A stretch of DNA of 64,000 nt from Mycolicibacterium bacteremicum. GTDB taxonomy: Bacteria; Actinomycetota; Actinomycetes; Mycobacteriales; Mycobacteriaceae. The number at the start of each line of letters is the position of its first letter. Position 1 is the stretch's first letter. Of this stretch, positions 27,002 to 34,725 are shown one piece after another. Where the stretch lies: the NCBI RefSeq assembly GCF_943913955.1, contig NZ_CALUAE010000021.1:1-64000 (forward strand), in the 5' to 3' direction. The notes under the pieces are model-generated. The model ran no database searches. It saw only the letters and a program-made list of their open reading frames with translations, and was not told the origin of the DNA. The position numbers and the translations under genes are program-made.

Positions 27002-27769
27002 GTGCGAATCACCGTACTGGGATGTTCCGGCAGTGTTGTCGGCCCCGATTCGCCCGCGTCCGGATATCTGCTGACCGAGCCCGACACCGTGCCGATGGTC
27101 CTGGACTTCGGCGGCGGGGTGCTCGGCGCGCTGCAACGCCACGCCGACCCCGGCTCGGTCAACGTGCTGCTCTCGCACCTGCACGCCGATCACTGTCTGG
27201 ATCTGCCCGGCCTGTTCGTCTGGCGCCGGTATCACCCGAACCCGCCCGAGGGCCGCGCCATGCTGTTCGGTCCGACGCACACCTGGGAACGGCTGGGCGC
27301 CGCGTCGTCGCCGGAGGGCGGCGAGATCGACGATGTCACCGACATCTTCGACATCCAGCCCTGGGTCGACGGACAGGCGGTGCGCCTGGGCGCGCTGACC
27401 GTCGAGCCCCGGCTCGTGTGCCACCCGACCGAGTCCTACGGCATGCGCTTCACCGACCGCGACGGCGTGACGTTCGCCTACAGCGGGGACACCGGGATCT
27501 GTGATGCGGTGGTCGAATTGGCCCGCGGTGTCGACGTGTTCCTGTGCGAGGCCTCCTGGACGCACTCGCCGGAACGCCCGCCGAACCTGCATCTGTCCGG
27601 TACCGAGGCCGGTCAGATCGCGGCGCGCGCCGGTGTCGGCGAACTGCTGCTGACCCATATCCCGCCGTGGACCTCGCGCGAGGACGTCATCAGTGAGGCC
27701 AAGGCGGAATTCGACGGTCCGGTGCACGCGGTGGTGTGCGGCGAGACCATCGATGTGACCCGCCACTGA
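27002..27769 (+). CDS. Metallo-beta-lactamase-fold cAMP phosphodiesterase (Rv1339 ortholog)
   Basis: A 255-residue beta-lactamase-superfamily protein with the metal motif LSHLHADHCLDL (HxHxDH) and later metal ligands in CHPTESYG, YSGDTG and LTHIPPW. The M. tuberculosis ortholog Rv1339 has been described as an atypical class II cAMP phosphodiesterase whose activity alters drug tolerance. GTG at 27002 starts the conserved MRITVLGCSGS; the frame is open 20 codons upstream but is not conserved-looking. It lies 34 bp before rph. Confidence 0.9.
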   Translation: MRITVLGCSGSVVGPDSPASGYLLTEPDTVPMVLDFGGGVLGALQRHADPGSVNVLLSHLHADHCLDLPGLFVWRRYHPNPPEGRAMLFGPTHTWERLGAASSPEGGEIDDVTDIFDIQPWVDGQAVRLGALTVEPRLVCHPTESYGMRFTDRDGVTFAYSGDTGICDAVVELARGVDVFLCEASWTHSPERPPNLHLSGTEAGQIAARAGVGELLLTHIPPWTSREDVISEAKAEFDGPVHAVVCGETIDVTRH

Positions 27770-27803
27770 GTTGGCTGTCGGGTTACCGCGTTAGGGTTGG
27801 CCG

Positions 27804-28586
27804 GTGTCCAGACGAGAAGACGGCCGGCTTGACGACGAGCTGAGGCCAGTGGTCATCACCCGCGGATTCACCTCCCATCCCGCGGGTTCGGTCCTGGTGG
27901 AATTCGGCCAGACCCGGGTCATGTGCACCGCCTCGGTCACCGAGGGCGTGCCGCGCTGGCGTAAGGGGAGCGGTCAGGGGTGGCTCACCGCCGAGTACGC
28001 GATGCTGCCGGCGGCCACCCACGAGCGCTCCGGGCGGGAGTCGGTCAAGGGCAAGGTGGGCGGACGCACCCAGGAGATCAGCCGACTGGTCGGGCGCTCG
28101 CTGCGGGCGTGCATCGACCTCGGCGCGCTGGGGGAGAACACCATCGCCGTCGACTGCGATGTGCTGCAGGCCGACGGTGGCACCCGCACCGCCGCGATCA
28201 CCGGCGCCTATGTCGCGCTGGCCGATGCCGTGACGTACCTGGCTGCGGCCGGCAAGCTCTCGGATCCGCGGCCGCTGTCCTGCGCCATTGCCGCGGTGTC
28301 GGTCGGCGTGGTCGACGGCCGGGTGCGCCTGGACCTGCCTTACACCGAGGACTCCCGTGCCGAGGTCGACATGAACGTCGTCGCCACCGACACCGGCACC
28401 CTGGTCGAGATCCAGGGCACCGGCGAGGGCGCCACGTTCCCGCGGTCGACGCTGGACAAGATGCTCGATGCCGCGCTGGCCGGTTGCGAGGAACTGTTCG
28501 CGATCCAGCGGGCGGCACTCGAGCTGCCGTATCCGGGCGTCCTGCCCGAGCCCACCGGGCCGGCCAAGAAGGCGTTCGGAAGCTGA
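27804..28586 (+). CDS. rph: Ribonuclease PH
   Basis: Phosphorolytic 3'-5' exoribonuclease that trims tRNA precursors. 260 residues with the conserved VLVEFGQTRVMCTASV, GWLTAEYAMLP and ERSGRESVKG (phosphate-binding Arg) motifs, and CDVLQADGGTRTAAITGAYVAL. GTG start at 27804. Ortholog of Rv1340. Its stop overlaps the start region of rdgB. Confidence 0.96.
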   Translation: MSRREDGRLDDELRPVVITRGFTSHPAGSVLVEFGQTRVMCTASVTEGVPRWRKGSGQGWLTAEYAMLPAATHERSGRESVKGKVGGRTQEISRLVGRSLRACIDLGALGENTIAVDCDVLQADGGTRTAAITGAYVALADAVTYLAAAGKLSDPRPLSCAIAAVSVGVVDGRVRLDLPYTEDSRAEVDMNVVATDTGTLVEIQGTGEGATFPRSTLDKMLDAALAGCEELFAIQRAALELPYPGVLPEPTGPAKKAFGS

Positions 28587-29182
28587 CCCGGTTACTGGTT
28601 GCCTCGCGCAACGCCAAGAAGCTGGCCGAGCTGCGCCGGGTGCTCGACGCGGCCGGAGTCTCCGGGCTGGAGCTGCTGTCGCTGACGGATGTCCCCGAGT
28701 TCCCGGAGGCACCCGAGACGGGTGCCACCTTCGAGGAGAACGCGTTGGCCAAGGCGCGTGATGCCTTCGCCGCGACCGGATTGCCGTCGGTGGCCGACGA
28801 TTCCGGGTTGGCCGTCGACGCGCTGAACGGGATGCCCGGGGTGCTGTCGGCGCGGTGGGCCGGTGCGCACGGCGATGACGAGGCGAACCTGCACCTCCTG
28901 CTCGGGCAGTTGCGCGATGTCCCCGACGACCGGCGCGGTGCCGCCTTCGTGTCCGCGTGTGCGCTCGTCTCCGCGGCAGGGGAGACCGTCGTGCGCGGCG
29001 AGTGGGCGGGCACGATCGCGCGGGCGCCGCGCGGGGAGGGCGGCTTCGGCTACGACCCGATCTTCGTGCCGACCGGATCGTCGCGGTCGGCGGCGGAGTT
29101 GTCGCCGGCGGAGAAGGATGCCGCCTCGCACCGCGGCCGGGCGCTCACGCTGCTGCTGCCCGCACTGCGCACGCTGGTCTGA
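28583..29182 (+). CDS. rdgB: Non-canonical purine NTP pyrophosphatase (RdgB/HAM1)
   Basis: Removes ITP, dITP and XTP from the nucleotide pool. Family signatures LLVASRNAKKLAEL, FEENALAKARDAF, VADDSGLAVDALNGMPGV and GEGGFGYDPIFVP are complete. The start is unusual: between the end of rph and the conserved LLVASRN there is no ATG, GTG or TTG in frame. The only position that gives the expected N-terminus is CTG at 28583, read as MTRLLVASRN, which overlaps the rph stop in a CTGA arrangement like the common ATGA overlap. The protein would be 199 residues. Either CTG is the start or translation begins far upstream inside rph. Confidence 0.9.
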   Translation: MTRLLVASRNAKKLAELRRVLDAAGVSGLELLSLTDVPEFPEAPETGATFEENALAKARDAFAATGLPSVADDSGLAVDALNGMPGVLSARWAGAHGDDEANLHLLLGQLRDVPDDRRGAAFVSACALVSAAGETVVRGEWAGTIARAPRGEGGFGYDPIFVPTGSSRSAAELSPAEKDAASHRGRALTLLLPALRTLV

Positions 29183-29223
29183 ATCCCCCCCCGGGACTCT
29201 CGCGCACTTCCGCGGGCTGCCCC

Positions 29224-29285
29224 GGCGAAACACGCGTACCGGGGGTCATTCCGCGGGCCCGAACCCCGGGTACGCGAGTTTCGCC
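29224..29285. repeat. 62-nt dispersed hairpin repeat, copy 2
   Basis: Same length and arms as the copy at 15827-15888: left arm GGCGAAACACGCGTACC, right arm GGTACGCGAGTTTCGCC, with a different centre. Lies between rdgB and the MFS gene; the rest of the interval to 29339 holds only promoter-like AT-richer DNA. Confidence 0.75.
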
Positions 29286-29339
29286 CGGGGGTGAGGCGAG
29301 AGCGTGCGCCGGAATTTTGCATAGCGCAACTAACGTGTA

Positions 29340-30827
29340 ATGCTCGCGGGCGTGGTTTCCCCCGTTCAGCGGCGGCCGTCCCGGCGAGTCTCGGCGGCCC
29401 ACCCCGGTGTGCTCATCGCCGTGCTGTGCGCTGCCGGAATCAGCGTCTCCCTGATGCAGACCTTGATGATCCCGCTGATCCCGGAACTGCCAAAGCTGCT
29501 CGACGCCAGCGTTTCTGACGCATCCTGGGCGATCACCTCGACCCTGCTGACGGCCGCCGTCGCCACTCCGGTGTTCGGCAGGCTCGGCGACCTGTACGGC
29601 CCGAAACCCATCCTGATCGTGTGCGCGGTGGTGCTGATCGCCGGCTCGTCGATCGCGGCCGCGAGCTCGACGCTGATCCCGTTCGTCATCGGCCGCGGCA
29701 TGCAGGGTGTGGGCATCCCGATCATCCCGCTGGGCATCAGCGTGCTGCGCGCATCGGTTCCCGCCGAGCGGGTGGGTGGTGCGATGGGACTGATGAGCTC
29801 CTCGCTGGGGGTGGGCGGCGCGCTCGGTCTGCCGTTGTCGGCGGCGATCGCCCAGCAGTTCTCCTGGCACGCGCTGTTCTGGTTCGCCGCGGGCCTCGGT
29901 GTGGTGCTGCTGATGCTGTTCGTCGTGCTGGTGCCGGCGGTCCCGGCCAGCTCGGCCGACCGGCTCGACCCGCTGGGGGCAGTACTGCTGGCCGGCGGGT
30001 TGGTGACCCTGCTGCTCGGCATCACCAAGGGCCGCGACTGGGGCTGGACATCCGGGCTGACCATCGGGATGTTCGCCTCCTCGGTGGCGGTCTTCGCCGT
30101 CTTCGTCGTCTGGCAACTGCGCTTCGACTCGCCGATCGTGGATCTGCGCACCTCGGCGCGGCCACCCGTGCTGATCACCAACATCGCCTCGGTGGGCGTC
30201 GGCTTCGCGATGTTCGCGCTGTCGCTGATCGCCCCGCAGGTGCTCGAACTGCCCGTCGAGACGGGTTACGGGCTGGGCATGTCGATGCTGGAGGCCGGGC
30301 TGTGGATGGCTCCGGGCGGCCTGGCCATGATGGTGATGGCCCCGATCGCGGCGCGGGTGGCCGCAGCGCGCGGACCGCGTTTCACGTTGTTCGTCGGCTG
30401 CCTGGTGATCGCCGGGTCGTATCTGGCCGGGTTGTGGCTGCTGGGTGGCGGCCCGCAGGTGCTGATCTTCAACGTGCTGGTCAGCATTGGGGTCGGCTTC
30501 GCCTATGCCTCGATGCCGGCGCTGATCAATGCCGCGGTCCCGATGTCGGAGACGGCCGCGGCCAACGGACTCAACGCGCTGGCCCGGTCGCTGGGCACGT
30601 CGATCTCCAGCGCGGTGATCGGCGCGATCTTGGCGGGGATGACGATGACGGCCGGCGGGCAGGAGGTGCCGACGCTGGACGGGTTCCGGGTGGCGTTGAT
30701 CGTTGCCGCCGGGGTGGCCGCGGCATCGGCGGTCGGGGCATTGCTGATCCCGGCCGTGCGGCCGACCGAGGCGGTTACAGACCGAAACGCTTCTTCACGT
30801 CTTGAGTCTGGAAGTGCTCGACGATGA
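29340..30827 (+). CDS. MFS transporter, probable drug/solute efflux (14-helix type)
   Basis: A 495-residue integral membrane protein with about 14 hydrophobic segments. The loop after the second helix, GRLGDLYGPKPIL, is the MFS motif A. The overall pattern is that of DHA2 drug:proton antiporters. Substrate unknown. ATG at 29340 is used; GTG at 29352 is an alternative. The last 53 bp overlap the 3' end of the convergent DUF3817 gene, so either the overlap is real or the MFS C-terminus was extended by a lost stop. Confidence 0.88.
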   Translation: MLAGVVSPVQRRPSRRVSAAHPGVLIAVLCAAGISVSLMQTLMIPLIPELPKLLDASVSDASWAITSTLLTAAVATPVFGRLGDLYGPKPILIVCAVVLIAGSSIAAASSTLIPFVIGRGMQGVGIPIIPLGISVLRASVPAERVGGAMGLMSSSLGVGGALGLPLSAAIAQQFSWHALFWFAAGLGVVLLMLFVVLVPAVPASSADRLDPLGAVLLAGGLVTLLLGITKGRDWGWTSGLTIGMFASSVAVFAVFVVWQLRFDSPIVDLRTSARPPVLITNIASVGVGFAMFALSLIAPQVLELPVETGYGLGMSMLEAGLWMAPGGLAMMVMAPIAARVAAARGPRFTLFVGCLVIAGSYLAGLWLLGGGPQVLIFNVLVSIGVGFAYASMPALINAAVPMSETAAANGLNALARSLGTSISSAVIGAILAGMTMTAGGQEVPTLDGFRVALIVAAGVAAASAVGALLIPAVRPTEAVTDRNASSRLESGSARR

Positions 30828-31128
30828 GTCCGAGCACGGGCACGGTGCCCGAGATCAGGGTGCCGAGCGTGCGGCCGAGTGGCCAGCGGACCTTGACGGC
30901 CAGGTTCGCCGTGGCGATCAGGTAGGCGAAGTACACCCAGCCGTGCACGACGGCGATCCAGCTCAACGAATCGTCGTTGAAGACGTACTTCATCACCATC
31001 TCGTAGCACAGCGCGATGAGCCAGAGACCGGTCGCCCAGGCCAGCACGCGGTAGCTGGCCAGTGCCTTCTGGATGGAAGCCAGCGGAACCACCGGGGTCT
31101 GGGTTTCCTGGCCTTCGGGTGTGCTCAT
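30775..31128 (-). CDS. DUF3817 integral membrane protein (Rv1342c-like)
   Basis: A 117-residue membrane protein with three hydrophobic helices and the conserved stretch AVVHGWVYFAYLIATANLAVKVRWPLGRTL typical of DUF3817. It lies just downstream of the lprD-like gene and overlaps it by 4 bp, as in the Rv1342c-Rv1343c pair. Function unknown. Confidence 0.87.
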   Translation of the reverse strand: MSTPEGQETQTPVVPLASIQKALASYRVLAWATGLWLIALCYEMVMKYVFNDDSLSWIAVVHGWVYFAYLIATANLAVKVRWPLGRTLGTLISGTVPVLGLIVEHFQTQDVKKRFGL

Positions 31129-31514
31129 GACTTCTTCGTCCTGTCCTCAGGGTTGTCGGATCTGGCGAGCTCGGCGAGATAGGCGTTGTACTCCCGCAGC
31201 GTCGGATCATCCTCGGCGCCCGCCGCGGCGGTGGGCCGCTCGGGCAGCAGACCGGCGGGGATCTCGGTGGCGCGGGCGGTGTCCGTCGGCTCGTCGTAGG
31301 TCGGCGGAGCTTCCTCCAGCCGGACGAACTTGTAGTAGGCGTAGACGCAGAACGCGGCGAACATCGGCCATTGCAGGGCGTAGCCCAGGTTCAAGAAGGT
31401 GCCCGAGTTCGATTCGTAGCGAGTCCACTGCCACCACGCCAGCAGCATGCAGCCGGTGGCGCCGACGGTGGCCAGCGCGATGAGCGCCGGTCTCCTACGT
31501 CGTGTAGTGGACAT
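31125..31514 (-). CDS. lprD: LprD-like membrane protein/lipoprotein
   Basis: A 129-residue protein with an N-terminal membrane segment (LIALATVGATGCMLLAWWQW) and a second hydrophobic stretch (LQWPMFAAFCVYAYYKFV), then a charged C-terminal tail. The Thr-Gly-Cys in the first segment is the reason the M. tuberculosis ortholog Rv1343c is called a lipoprotein, but it lacks a good lipobox and the protein may simply be a two-pass membrane protein. It is co-transcribed with the DUF3817 gene by 4-bp overlap. Confidence 0.8.
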   Translation of the reverse strand: MSTTRRRRPALIALATVGATGCMLLAWWQWTRYESNSGTFLNLGYALQWPMFAAFCVYAYYKFVRLEEAPPTYDEPTDTARATEIPAGLLPERPTAAAGAEDDPTLREYNAYLAELARSDNPEDRTKKS

Positions 31515-31539
31515 GGGTCAACTTTACCGCCCGCCGATT

Positions 31540-32268
31540 TCAGGCCTTGGGGCCGATGAACTCGTCGAGGCGGGCCGTGGCCGCCTTGCGGTAGATGGCG
31601 ATCATGTAGCGACTGTTCCGGGTCCACGGGATGCCGAGCGCGTCGAGTGCGGCACAGAACAGATTGCGGATGTCGGTGGAGTGGTTGGTGAAGTGGTAGC
31701 GGACGCTCGCAACACCCCGATCGTTGGCGACGACCCGGCAGCCGTCGCTGTGGATGAGGCCGCGGACGAAGTCTTCGGTGGCCGCGTCGACGTGGGCCTG
31801 CTGCCAGGGTTCCAGCACGATGGGGCGGAGGTGTTTGCGGCCTGAACCGTGTTGAGGGAACAGGCACGGCCAGTGCTTCGAGTAGAGCCCGACGACGACG
31901 TAATTCGCTTTCTGCTGCTGCACGTGAGCGTGCTGCCCTTCCATCACGACGTCGATTGCCTGTCGGCAGCTCTCGATGATGCCCAGGTATTTGGTGTCGA
32001 GGGCAATACGGAGTCGCCAGACCCGGCCCATCCGGGAGAGGCAGCCGTCGCCGAGATAGAGGCCGAAAAGGTAGGCGTAGTCGGCTGACGGCAGTGTCGA
32101 GTAGTCGTGCGATCGGCAGTCGAGTGGGCGGGTCAGGCGTTGCGGAGGTCGGTTACGCCACTCCAGCACGGTCGTCCGCGGTACGCCGGTGGCACGCGAT
32201 ATCGCGCAGTCATTGAGGCCGGCAGCGATGAGCCGGTGAACCACCTCGAAGTCATCGACCGAGCGCAT
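31540..32268 (-). CDS. Helix-turn-helix protein with double LAGLIDADG motif
   Basis: A 242-residue protein. Residues 1-40 form a helix-turn-helix resembling a resolvase/Hin DNA-binding domain (AAGLNDCAISRATGVPRTTVLEWRN). It is followed by two LAGLIDADG-type motifs, YLFGLYLGDG at about 66-75 (Asp74) and DFVRGLIHSDG at about 166-176 (Asp175), 100 residues apart as in monomeric homing endonucleases. There is no intein or intron around it. Similar HTH-LAGLIDADG proteins are widespread in actinobacteria and may be regulators or freestanding endonucleases. It diverges from tRNA-Leu 86 bp away. ATG at 32268 is preceded by AGGAGG. Confidence 0.82.
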   Translation of the reverse strand: MRSVDDFEVVHRLIAAGLNDCAISRATGVPRTTVLEWRNRPPQRLTRPLDCRSHDYSTLPSADYAYLFGLYLGDGCLSRMGRVWRLRIALDTKYLGIIESCRQAIDVVMEGQHAHVQQQKANYVVVGLYSKHWPCLFPQHGSGRKHLRPIVLEPWQQAHVDAATEDFVRGLIHSDGCRVVANDRGVASVRYHFTNHSTDIRNLFCAALDALGIPWTRNSRYMIAIYRKAATARLDEFIGPKA

Positions 32269-32278
32269 GCACGCCTCC

Positions 32279-32299
32279 TACTGTCCGAGTTCGACAGTA
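32279..32299. promoter_or_regulatory. Dyad TACTGTC-N7-GACAGTA upstream of the HTH-LAGLIDADG gene
   Basis: Perfect 7-bp inverted repeat immediately upstream of the AGGAGG ribosome site of the minus-strand gene. A candidate operator for autoregulation or a small 5' hairpin in the mRNA. Confidence 0.45.
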
Positions 32300-32353
32300 A
32301 GAGGCCCCACCGACACGTTGGCCGAGCGAGGAGGCGCTATCCTGGACACGCTC

Positions 32354-32439
32354 GCGCGAGTGGCGAAATCAGGAATACGCGATGGCTTTAGGTGCCATTG
32401 TCTTCGGACGTGGGGGTTCGAGTCCCCCCTCGCGCACCA
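32354..32439 (+). tRNA. tRNA-Leu (anticodon UAG)
   Basis: An 86-nt class II tRNA. The acceptor stem GCGCGAG (32354-32360) pairs with CTCGCGC (32429-32435), followed by ACCA encoded in the DNA. The anticodon stem ATGGC/GCCAT encloses loop TTTAGGT, so the anticodon is UAG, reading CUA/CUN leucine. A long variable arm (GTCTTCGGAC region) and a GGGGG-TTCGAGT-CCCCC T-arm are present. Confidence 0.96.
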
Positions 32440-32498
32440 CAACGTCTACTGCAGGCACCGCCAGACCGAACGCGAGTCCTGCCGGCCGAGGACTGCGG

Positions 32499-33329
32499 TC
32501 AGTCCGGCGGTGCGGCGGTGCGGAAGATCGGCCAGCAGATCTCCGTGGCCGTGAACGTCAGCGGTTCGGTGGGTGTGCTGCCGATGTAGTGCTCACGGAT
32601 CGGACCCTGATGACTGATCAGACGTTCGTTCACGTACGTGCCCAGCGCCGCGTAACTGCGGTCGATGCTGTCGCCGTGGCCGCCGCGGTGAGTCAGGACG
32701 GCGTACTCGGCCGCGGGGAGAACCTCGGTGCGCACGCCCGCCGGCGGGGTGGCGGACGGTGGTGCCGCCACGAACAGCGTTGCCTCGCCCCGGCTTTCGA
32801 GAAAGAGTGCGCGGTCATAGAGGCCGCCGGGCACGATCGCGTGATCGGTGCCGACTGCCGCTGACACCGCGTCGCGCAGGGTTCCCAGCGCCGCGCCGAA
32901 CCAGCCGTCGATCTCGGCCGTCTCGATGGTGGCGCCCACGGACCACACGGGAAGCGCCGGCTCGCGGCGTACCTCGACGTGCGCGGGATCGCCGACGGGG
33001 GAGAGCAGTTCGCGCAGCGCGCCGACGGTGTCCCGGGTCTGCTGCAACTGCACCTCCATCTGTGCGAGATGGGTTGTGATGATCTCGGTGCGCGCCGCGG
33101 CGTCCTGCGTGCTCAGCAAGGCCTTGATATCGGGGATCGACATGCCGAGGGTCCGGAACCGGCGGATGATGTGCGCGTGATCGACCTGGCTGGTGTCGTA
33201 GAAGCGGTAGCCGGTATGGGCATCGATGTGGGCCGGTTCGAGGATCCCGATGTCGTGGTAGTGCCGTAGCGCCTTTCGGCTCAGGCTCGTCATCACGGCG
33301 AAGTCACCGATCGAGACCTTCGCGCCCAT
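32499..33329 (-). CDS. MerR-family transcriptional regulator with effector-binding domain
   Basis: A 276-residue regulator. The N-terminal winged helix (IGDFAVMTSLSRKALRHYHDIGIL, then YRFYDTSQV) is the MerR DNA-binding domain, a coiled coil follows around residues 75-115, and the C-terminal 150 residues resemble the GyrI-like/bacterial effector-binding domain that binds small organic molecules. ATG at 33329 is preceded by AGGAGG. It diverges from the NTF2/SDR pair and both directions carry a MerR-type promoter with 19-bp spacer. The likely role is activation of the two adjacent plus-strand genes. Confidence 0.88.
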   Translation of the reverse strand: MGAKVSIGDFAVMTSLSRKALRHYHDIGILEPAHIDAHTGYRFYDTSQVDHAHIIRRFRTLGMSIPDIKALLSTQDAAARTEIITTHLAQMEVQLQQTRDTVGALRELLSPVGDPAHVEVRREPALPVWSVGATIETAEIDGWFGAALGTLRDAVSAAVGTDHAIVPGGLYDRALFLESRGEATLFVAAPPSATPPAGVRTEVLPAAEYAVLTHRGGHGDSIDRSYAALGTYVNERLISHQGPIREHYIGSTPTEPLTFTATEICWPIFRTAAPPD

Positions 33330-33372
33330 GGCGTCCTCCTCTGTGATCCGCACCCGTGTCAGCGGTCAGGCC

Positions 33373-33403
33373 ATCCTGCAGCTTCCCCCTGGGGGAAGGT
33401 CAA
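33373..33403 (-). promoter_or_regulatory. MerR-type promoter of the regulator gene
   Basis: Read on the minus strand: -35 TTGACC (33403-33398), a 19-nt spacer, then -10 CAGGAT (33378-33373). The spacer contains most of CTTCCCCCTGGGGGAAG, a perfect palindrome at 33382-33398. A 19-bp spacer with a dyad is the MerR promoter hallmark. Confidence 0.65.
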
Positions 33404-33440
33404 GACAGCGGGCATCCGGGAAAAAGGTCGGCACGACGGC

Positions 33441-33471
33441 TTGACCCTCCCCCTACGGGAAGCTCCACGGT
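33441..33471 (+). promoter_or_regulatory. MerR-type promoter of the NTF2/SDR operon
   Basis: -35 TTGACC at 33441-33446, 19-nt spacer with the degenerate dyad CTCCCCCTACGGGAAG, -10 CACGGT at 33466-33471. The ATG at 33478 would be at or next to the transcription start, so the mRNA is probably leaderless. Confidence 0.6.
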
Positions 33472-33477
33472 GGTCTC

Positions 33478-33816
33478 ATGACAACAGATTGGGATGCACT
33501 CCCGGACAACATCAAGACGTTCATGACCGCAGTCGACCGCCGCGATACCGACCGAGCGCTGGGCACGCTCACCCCGGATGCCGTGGTCACCGACGAGGGC
33601 CACGACCACACGGGCCATGGCGACATCGGTACCTGGATCGCGACCGCGGCCAGCGAGTACACCTACACCACCGAGATCACCGGGGCGACCACCACCGACA
33701 CCACCTTCGACGTCGCACAGCACCTCGAAGGTGACTTCCCCGGTGGGGTCGCCGACCTGCACTACCGGTTCACCCTCGACGGTGCGTTGATCAGCCGGGT
33801 GGTGATCGAGCCATGA
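33478..33816 (+). CDS. NTF2/SnoaL-like protein
   Basis: A 112-residue protein with the cone-shaped alpha+beta pattern of the NTF2-like superfamily (helices, then alternating strands TEITGATTTDTTFDVAQHLEG and ADLHYRFTLDGALISRVVIEP). Members include small enzymes and ligand-binding proteins. It overlaps the downstream SDR by 4 bp and shares its MerR-type promoter, which suggests that both act on the MerR effector. No catalytic assignment is possible. Confidence 0.8.
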   Translation: MTTDWDALPDNIKTFMTAVDRRDTDRALGTLTPDAVVTDEGHDHTGHGDIGTWIATAASEYTYTTEITGATTTDTTFDVAQHLEGDFPGGVADLHYRFTLDGALISRVVIEP

Positions 33817-34652
33817 GCAGGCGCTGGTTCATCACCGGTGGCACCCCCGGCAACTTCGGGATCGCGTTCGCCGAGGCGGCGCTGGAAACGGGGGACCGCG
33901 TCGCGCTCACGTCCCGGCGTCCGGAGGAACTGGCGTCCTGGGCGCGGGAGGCTGGCGACCGCGCGCTCGTCGTGCCGATGGACGTCACCGATGCAGATCA
34001 GGTGCAGCGCGCGGTACGAACAGCCGAGGAGCACTTCGGCGGTATCGACGTGTTGGTCAACAACGCCGGCCGCGGATGGTTCGGGTCGATCGAGGCGATG
34101 GACGAGGCCTCGTTGCGGGCGATGTTCGAGTTGAACTTCTTCGGGGTGCTGTCGGTGACGCGGGCGGTGCTGCCGGGCATGCGTGCCCGCGGGGACGGGT
34201 GGATCGTCAACGTGTCGTCGGTGGCGGGTCTGGTCGCGGCGCCGGGCTTCGGCTACTACAGCGCGACGAAATTCGCCGTCGAGGCCGCCACCGACGCCCT
34301 GCGCGACGAGGTTGCCGCACAGGGCATCTCGGTGCTGACCGTCGAACCGGGAGCGTTTCGCACCAATGCCTATACCGGATTCGCGGACGAGCCGGTCGCC
34401 GAGCCGATCCCGGAGTATCACGACATGCTGACCGAGGTCCGCGCCGCGTTCGTGGCGATGGACGGCGTGCAGCCCGGTGATCCGCACCGCGGTGCGCGTG
34501 CGGTGATCGCGGCGATGGCCCAGGACCCGCCGCCCCGCCGGCTGGTTCTCGGCGCCGGCGGCTACGAGGCCGTGGTGGATTCGCTGGAGCAGACGCTGGC
34601 CGAGATCCGTCGCAACGAAAGACTCTCGCGCAGTGCGGATTTCCCGATCTGA
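33813..34652 (+). CDS. Short-chain dehydrogenase/reductase
   Basis: A 279-residue SDR of the classical type with nucleotide motif TGGTPGNFG (residues about 7-15), the NNAG motif and YYSATK (Tyr-x-x-x-Lys) active site after Ser of VNVSSVAG. The coenzyme is probably NADP, from the Arg-rich end of the second strand (TSRRPEEL). Translationally coupled to the NTF2-like gene. It is followed by a strong hairpin at 34677-34707. Confidence 0.88.
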   Translation: MSRRWFITGGTPGNFGIAFAEAALETGDRVALTSRRPEELASWAREAGDRALVVPMDVTDADQVQRAVRTAEEHFGGIDVLVNNAGRGWFGSIEAMDEASLRAMFELNFFGVLSVTRAVLPGMRARGDGWIVNVSSVAGLVAAPGFGYYSATKFAVEAATDALRDEVAAQGISVLTVEPGAFRTNAYTGFADEPVAEPIPEYHDMLTEVRAAFVAMDGVQPGDPHRGARAVIAAMAQDPPPRRLVLGAGGYEAVVDSLEQTLAEIRRNERLSRSADFPI

Positions 34653-34676
34653 GCGATATCCGACGGAGCAGTCGTG

Positions 34677-34707
34677 CGGGTGACGCAGCAGTCTGCTGCG
34701 TCACCCG
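34677..34707. terminator. Bidirectional hairpin terminator
   Basis: CGGGTGACGCAGCA (34677-34690), loop GTC, TGCTGCGTCACCCG (34694-34707): a perfect 14-bp stem between the convergent SDR and C39-like genes. Confidence 0.8.
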
Positions 34708-34725
34708 TCCGCGATATCAGACCCG

